From Desulfofundulus luciae (GTDB lineage: Bacteria > Bacillota > Desulfotomaculia > Desulfotomaculales > Desulfovirgulaceae): 64,000 nt of DNA. Below, in pieces: positions 60,246 through 64,000 of the stretch. Location of the stretch: positions 124,001 through 188,000 of the forward strand of contig NZ_JAUSUX010000002.1 in assembly GCF_030813795.1 (NCBI RefSeq), in the 5' to 3' direction. Under the pieces are notes generated by a model. The model was not told the DNA's origin. It ran no database searches and saw nothing but the letters and a program-made list of their open reading frames with translations. Both the position numbers and the translations under genes were made by a program. How positions within the stretch are numbered: position 1 is the first letter of the stretch; each line of letters begins with the position of its first letter.

Positions 60246-62006
60246 ATGCCTTACGATGCCACCAAGATGGCGGACTGGCAAATTGCTGAGGAAGCGGAAA
60301 AGAATATGCCCACTCCCGATGAGTGGCGGGCAAGGCTGGGCCTGGAGAAGGATGAGGTCATTCCCTACGGCAGGATCTGCAAGCTCGATTTCATGAAGAT
60401 CATCGAGCGCCTTAAGGACAGGCCGAACGGCAAATATATCAATGTTACAGCCATTACTCCCACCCCCCTGGGAGAGGGTAAGACAACCACCACGATCGGC
60501 CTGGTCGAAGGTCTGGGTAAGCGGGGCAAGAATGTGGGCTGTGCCATCCGTCAGCCGTCGGGCGGTCCTACTTTTAACATTAAAGGTACGGCGGCCGGCG
60601 GCGGCAACGCTCTGGCCATTCCCATGACCGAGTTCTCCCTGGGTCTGACGGGCGACCTCAACGACATCATGAATGCCCACAACCTGGCGATGGTAGCCCT
60701 TACCGCCCGCATGCAACACGAGCGGAACTACGATGATGCCGAGCTGGCTAAGAGGAACCTGCGCCGCCTGAATATCGACCCCACCCGGGTGGAAATGGGC
60801 TGGACGATCGACTTCTGTGCCCAGGCGCTGCGCAACATCATCATCGGCATCGGCGGCCGGATGGACGGCTACATGATGCAGTCCAAGTTCCAGATTGCCG
60901 TCAGCTCCGAGCTTATGGCCATCCTGGCGGTGGCGAACGATCTAAAAGATCTACGCGAACGCATAGGCAAGATCATCGTGGCCTACGATATGAAGGGTAA
61001 CCCGGTTACCACCAGTGACCTGGAAGTGGCCGGTGCCATGACCGCCTTCATGCGCAACACCATCAACCCCACCCTGATCTCGACTGTGGAGTACCAGCCG
61101 GTGTTAGTCCATGCCGGTCCGTTTGCCAACATCGCCATTGGCCAGTCGTCGATTATCGCCGACCGGATCGGGCTGAAGATGTTTGACTACCACGTTACCG
61201 AGAGCGGTTTTGCCGCCGACATCGGTTTCGAGAAATTCTGGAACGTCAAGTGCCGCATGAGCGGTCTGGTGCCCAACGTTTCTGTAATAGTGGCAACCAT
61301 TCGCGCTCTGAAGATGCATGGCGGCGGGCCGAAGGTCGTGCCGGGCCGGCCGATCCCCGAAGAGTACACCAGGGAAAACCTGCCGTTGCTGGAGAAAGGC
61401 ATCGAGAACCTGGTGCATCACATCGGCATTGTCAAGAAGGCCGGCATCAACCCGGTGGTCTGCATCAACTCCTTCTACACCGACACACCCGAGGAAATCA
61501 AGCTGGTACGCCGTCTGGTGGAGCAGGCCGGCGCCCGCTGCGCGGTGTCCGAGCACTGGCTCAAGGGCGGCGAAGGTGCGCTGGAACTGGCCGATGCCGT
61601 CATCGATGCCTGCAATGACCCGGTGGACTTCAAGTTCCTCTACCCGCTGGAAATGCCGCTGCGGCAGCGGGTCGAAGTTATCGCCAGGGAAGTTTACGGG
61701 GCCGACGGTGTAGTCTGGACTCCGGAAGCGGAAGCCAAAGCTAAGGCGATCGAAGAAAACCCCGCATATCGCGACTTTGCCACCATGATGGTGAAGACGC
61801 ACTTGAGCTTGAGCCACGATCCAAATCTCAAAGGCGTACCCAAGGGTTGGGTTTTGCCGGTGCGTGACGTCTTAATCTTTGCCGGTGCCAAGTTCCTCTG
61901 CCCGATGACCGGCACCATCAGCCTGATGCCCGGAACCAGTTCCGACCCCGCTTTCCGGAGAATAGACGTGGATGTAAATACCGGAAAGGTCATCGGCCTC
62001 TTCTAA
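60246..62006 (+). CDS. fhs: Formate-tetrahydrofolate ligase
   Basis: Makes 10-formyl-THF from formate, THF and ATP, the second step of the methyl branch of the Wood-Ljungdahl pathway. At 586 residues it is about 25-30 longer than the Moorella enzyme, mostly at the N-terminus. The P-loop [20 protein letters not shown] lies near residues 75-95. [20 protein letters not shown] and the C-terminal ICPMTG-type segment ([14 protein letters not shown]) are typical. GGGGAGG precedes the ATG. It is monocistronic, with a strong terminator. Confidence 0.96.
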   Translation: MPYDATKMADWQIAEEAEKNMPTPDEWRARLGLEKDEVIPYGRICKLDFMKIIERLKDRPNGKYINVTAITPTPLGEGKTTTTIGLVEGLGKRGKNVGCAIRQPSGGPTFNIKGTAAGGGNALAIPMTEFSLGLTGDLNDIMNAHNLAMVALTARMQHERNYDDAELAKRNLRRLNIDPTRVEMGWTIDFCAQALRNIIIGIGGRMDGYMMQSKFQIAVSSELMAILAVANDLKDLRERIGKIIVAYDMKGNPVTTSDLEVAGAMTAFMRNTINPTLISTVEYQPVLVHAGPFANIAIGQSSIIADRIGLKMFDYHVTESGFAADIGFEKFWNVKCRMSGLVPNVSVIVATIRALKMHGGGPKVVPGRPIPEEYTRENLPLLEKGIENLVHHIGIVKKAGINPVVCINSFYTDTPEEIKLVRRLVEQAGARCAVSEHWLKGGEGALELADAVIDACNDPVDFKFLYPLEMPLRQRVEVIAREVYGADGVVWTPEAEAKAKAIEENPAYRDFATMMVKTHLSLSHDPNLKGVPKGWVLPVRDVLIFAGAKFLCPMTGTISLMPGTSSDPAFRRIDVDVNTGKVIGLF

Positions 62007-62021
62007 AAGAAGAAGAGTTAC

Positions 62022-62058
62022 AAATGCACCCCGGGAAACCCGGGGTGCATTTATTATT
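62022..62058 (+). terminator. Terminator of fhs
   Basis: AAATGCACCCCGGG (62022-62035) pairs perfectly with CCCGGGGTGCATTT (62039-62052) around AAA, then ATTATT. Confidence 0.9.
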
Positions 62059-62101
62059 GTTCATAATGAAGCCGGGAACTGCGAACTATCTGGTTATTAA
62101 A

Positions 62102-62130
62102 TTGACATTCGTTCAGGCTACCATTATAAT
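62102..62130 (+). promoter_or_regulatory. Sigma-A promoter before the DUF134 gene
   Basis: TTGACA (62102-62107) and TATAAT (62125-62130), both consensus, are 17 bases apart. TGATATCA (62130-62137) overlaps the end of the -10 box and might be an operator. Confidence 0.88.
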
Positions 62131-62230
62131 GATATCATATCACATGGTAAACTACCTTATCAGGCAATGGTGCCTGGCAGGATCGGAGTAAGGAATCAAA
62201 AATGTAGTTTAAGTTGGGAGTGTTGACTCA

Positions 62231-62716
62231 ATGTCCAGACCGCCAAAGTGTCGACGGGTGGAGTTTTTGCCCCGGCTTACCTTCTTCAAACCGGCGGGGG
62301 TGCCCCTGCGGGACCTGGAGGAGGTAGGCCTGACGGTTGAGGAACTGGAAGCCATACGCTTAAAGGACCTGCTGGGTTTGGAGCAGGAGGCCTGCGCCGA
62401 GAGGATGGGGGTTTCCCGTCCCACCTATCACCGCATTTTAAGCGCCGCCCGGGCCAAGGTGGCCGAGGCGTTGGTCAACGGCAAGGCCATCCGGGTGGAG
62501 GGCGGCAACTTCCAGCTGGTAATGCGCCGTTTTCACTGCGAAAATTGCGGCCACGAGTGGGAGTTACCCTGCGGTCAGGGCCCCCGGGGGTCGGAAATGG
62601 TTTGCCCCAATTGTGGAAGCACCGATTTTTACCGTATCGACCAGGACGGCAGGCCCTTCCGCTGCCAGCGCTGGGAAAAGTGCAGCAATCAGGCCAGGTT
62701 GACTGAAAAAGGATAG
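62231..62716 (+). CDS. DUF134 helix-turn-helix protein with C-terminal zinc ribbon
   Basis: A 161-residue putative DNA-binding protein. The DUF134 domain (about 1-90) begins [20 protein letters not shown] and has [20 protein letters not shown] and [18 protein letters not shown], a sigma-4-like helix-turn-helix. A C-terminal zinc ribbon (CENCGHEW ... CPNCGSTDF, about 102-136) follows. Targets are unknown. It has its own strong promoter with a long leader of about 90 bases. Confidence 0.85.
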   Translation: MSRPPKCRRVEFLPRLTFFKPAGVPLRDLEEVGLTVEELEAIRLKDLLGLEQEACAERMGVSRPTYHRILSAARAKVAEALVNGKAIRVEGGNFQLVMRRFHCENCGHEWELPCGQGPRGSEMVCPNCGSTDFYRIDQDGRPFRCQRWEKCSNQARLTEKG

Positions 62717-62757
62717 CTTTTCTTTTGTTTTCCTTGTAATTAGGCGGGGTGGGTGCG

Positions 62758-63282
62758 GTGCAGCGGGTGGGGCGAATTATTGGGGATAGTTTTTACCGGT
62801 ACTGCCTTGAGCAGAACGCGGCCCGGGAAGTGGACAGGCCTTTTTGTCGCCACGATTTTCAGCATATGCTGGATGTGGCCCGGATAAGCTATATTTTAAT
62901 AGTGGAAGGCAACCTGCTTTCTGAATTTATTTGCCAAAATCGTCTGGATAACCACCAGGCGGCCAAAGAGGTAGTTTATGCTGCCGGCTTGTTGCACGAC
63001 ATCGCCCGCTGGCAGCAGTATAACACCGGGGAAGACCATGCCCTTGCGGGGGCCCGCCTGGCCCGGCCGGTGCTGGAGCGGGCAGGATTTCTGCCCCACG
63101 AAATTGAGGTAATTACCCGGGCTATTGCCGCCCACCGCCGGGGAGAACCCCGGGGAGGGTTGCTGGGGCGCCTCTTGTGCCGGGCCGATGACCTGGCTCG
63201 CCCCTGTGCTCTTTGTGCCGCCCGTAATGAATGCTACAAGGCTGATAGTATGGACACCCTGCGGGAGACGCTGGTTTATTGA
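62758..63282 (+). CDS. HD-domain phosphohydrolase-like protein
   Basis: A 174-residue protein with the HD motif set: CRHDFQHMLDVARISYIL, AGLLHDIARWQQYN, GEDHALAGARLARPVL and ITRAIAAHRRG. A Cys group near the C-terminus (LCRADDLARPCALCAARNEC) may bind metal. GTG 62758 is preferred because GGCGGGGTG lies just before it; GTG 62749 is possible. Its substrate is unknown. folP follows. Confidence 0.82.
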   Translation: MQRVGRIIGDSFYRYCLEQNAAREVDRPFCRHDFQHMLDVARISYILIVEGNLLSEFICQNRLDNHQAAKEVVYAAGLLHDIARWQQYNTGEDHALAGARLARPVLERAGFLPHEIEVITRAIAAHRRGEPRGGLLGRLLCRADDLARPCALCAARNECYKADSMDTLRETLVY

Positions 63283-63319
63283 TTGAAAGTATATAAGAGA
63301 TGCCCGGGAGTGATTTATT

Positions 63320-64000
63320 TTGCCCGTACAGGTACGAAATATCGAAATAAAAAACCGGGCCCAGGCCCTGGAGGAAATAGCTGCCGTAGGGGCGGACCAG
63401 GCCGGCTGCCGGTTAATGGCCCCCAAGGCGGTCCACCGGGTTTTAAAAATCAGCGGCCTTACCCCCGTCCAGGCCAATATTCTCAAGCAGGAAATGCTGG
63501 CTAAAGGTGGGGAGGCGGCCGTGGCCCGGGGGGTAGTCGAACATGCGGTGGATAAAACCGATGTGCTGCTCATGGGCACCTTGAAGCAGTTTGACGCCCT
63601 GCTGGCCAAGCTCAAGATGCAGCCCTTCGGCTTGCCCGCCCTGGCGGAGGAGATCCGCCGTGTCCTGCAGCACCTGGAGGGACGGCCCGCCAGAAGGTTG
63701 AACTGCCGGGGAAAGGAACTGGTGCTGGGGGAAAGGACCCTGGTCATGGGCATTCTTAACGTAACCCCCGATTCCTTTTCCGACGGCGGCAGGTTCAGCG
63801 ATCCATCGCGGGCGGTGGAGCATGCCCACCGGCTGGTGGAGGACGGGGCTGATATTATCGATCTGGGCGGGGAATCCACCCGGCCAGGGTACACGCCGGT
63901 AACGGTGGATGAAGAAATGCGCCGGGTAATCCCGGTTCTGGAAAAGCTGGTGCAGGAGATCCCGGTGCCCATATCCGTTGATACCACCAAGGCCGCGGTG
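63320..64000 (+). CDS. folP: Dihydropteroate synthase with long N-terminal domain (partial, runs off the window)
   Basis: Joins pABA to the pterin diphosphate in folate synthesis. The start is TTG 63320, six bases after GGGAGTGA (63306-63313). The first about 140 residues form an N-terminal domain with GCRLMAPKAVHRVLKISGLT, found in clostridial and archaeal members. The synthase core then begins: LVMGILNVTPDSFSDGG, and DLGGESTRPG, the conserved pterin-binding motifs. 227 codons are visible and the C-terminal part is missing. The extended form occurs near folate-dependent one-carbon genes; fhs lies 1.3 kb upstream. Confidence 0.92.
   Translation, partial: MPVQVRNIEIKNRAQALEEIAAVGADQAGCRLMAPKAVHRVLKISGLTPVQANILKQEMLAKGGEAAVARGVVEHAVDKTDVLLMGTLKQFDALLAKLKMQPFGLPALAEEIRRVLQHLEGRPARRLNCRGKELVLGERTLVMGILNVTPDSFSDGGRFSDPSRAVEHAHRLVEDGADIIDLGGESTRPGYTPVTVDEEMRRVIPVLEKLVQEIPVPISVDTTKAAV

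Overview
The window looks like a chromosome segment of an anaerobic, spore-forming Gram-positive bacterium of the Peptococcaceae/Desulfotomaculales type (Clostridia). The evidence is a Bacillus-like run of sporulation genes (fin, spoVT, spoIID, yabP, yabQ, spoIIE), a Ni carbon monoxide dehydrogenase beside a CooA-like regulator, formate-tetrahydrofolate ligase, heterodisulfide-reductase (Hdr) type electron-transfer proteins, a selenoprotein and moderately high GC. The genus is inference; no rRNA, tRNA, CRISPR array or insertion sequence was seen.

Layout. 1-11.1 kb: glmU, prs, rplY/ctc, pth, fin, mfd, the order found in Bacillus, with PRC-barrel, malic enzyme, DUF-like and PrsW-like genes between them. 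11.1-45.4 kb: a metabolic and regulatory block separating mfd from spoVT, which are neighbours in Bacillus. It holds (a) a DUF6922/AbiEii-type toxin-antitoxin pair; (b) a sensor kinase, sigma-54 activator, AtoE transporter and acetoacetate-CoA ligase, with a near-consensus sigma-54 promoter before atoE; (c) CooA-like regulator and CooS; (d) a membrane HdrED-like pair; (e) a six-gene electron-transfer operon: giant HdrA-GltD-HdrA fusion, second HdrA-HdrA fusion, selenocysteine-containing MvhD, FrhB/FdhB-like protein, HdrC, HdrB; (f) dinB behind two LexA boxes; (g) a NarL-type two-component system with a stand-alone membrane PAS sensor, divergent from two YeiH-family transporters and a 47-residue membrane protein. 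45.4-64 kb: spoVT, mazG, hup, spoIID-like, yabP, yabQ, divIC, S1-domain yabR, ppx, spoIIE, tilS, ftsH, ndk, an FlK-like thioesterase, fhs, a DUF134 regulator, an HD-domain protein and folP, cut by the window end.

How it fits together. The block supplies one-carbon and acyl metabolism (CO oxidation, acetoacetate activation, formyl-THF synthesis) and the redox machinery to move the electrons. The six-gene operon encodes parts expected of a soluble flavin-based electron-bifurcating complex. In its first protein a complete NAD(P)H-binding GltD-like module sits exactly inside a ferredoxin domain of HdrA. The two HdrA-HdrA genes share about 1.8 kb of nearly identical DNA, which points to gene conversion. 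The gene that first appears to be a 91-residue mvhD fragment is a 165-residue selenoprotein: a UGA replaces a conserved Cys and a SECIS-like hairpin follows at once.
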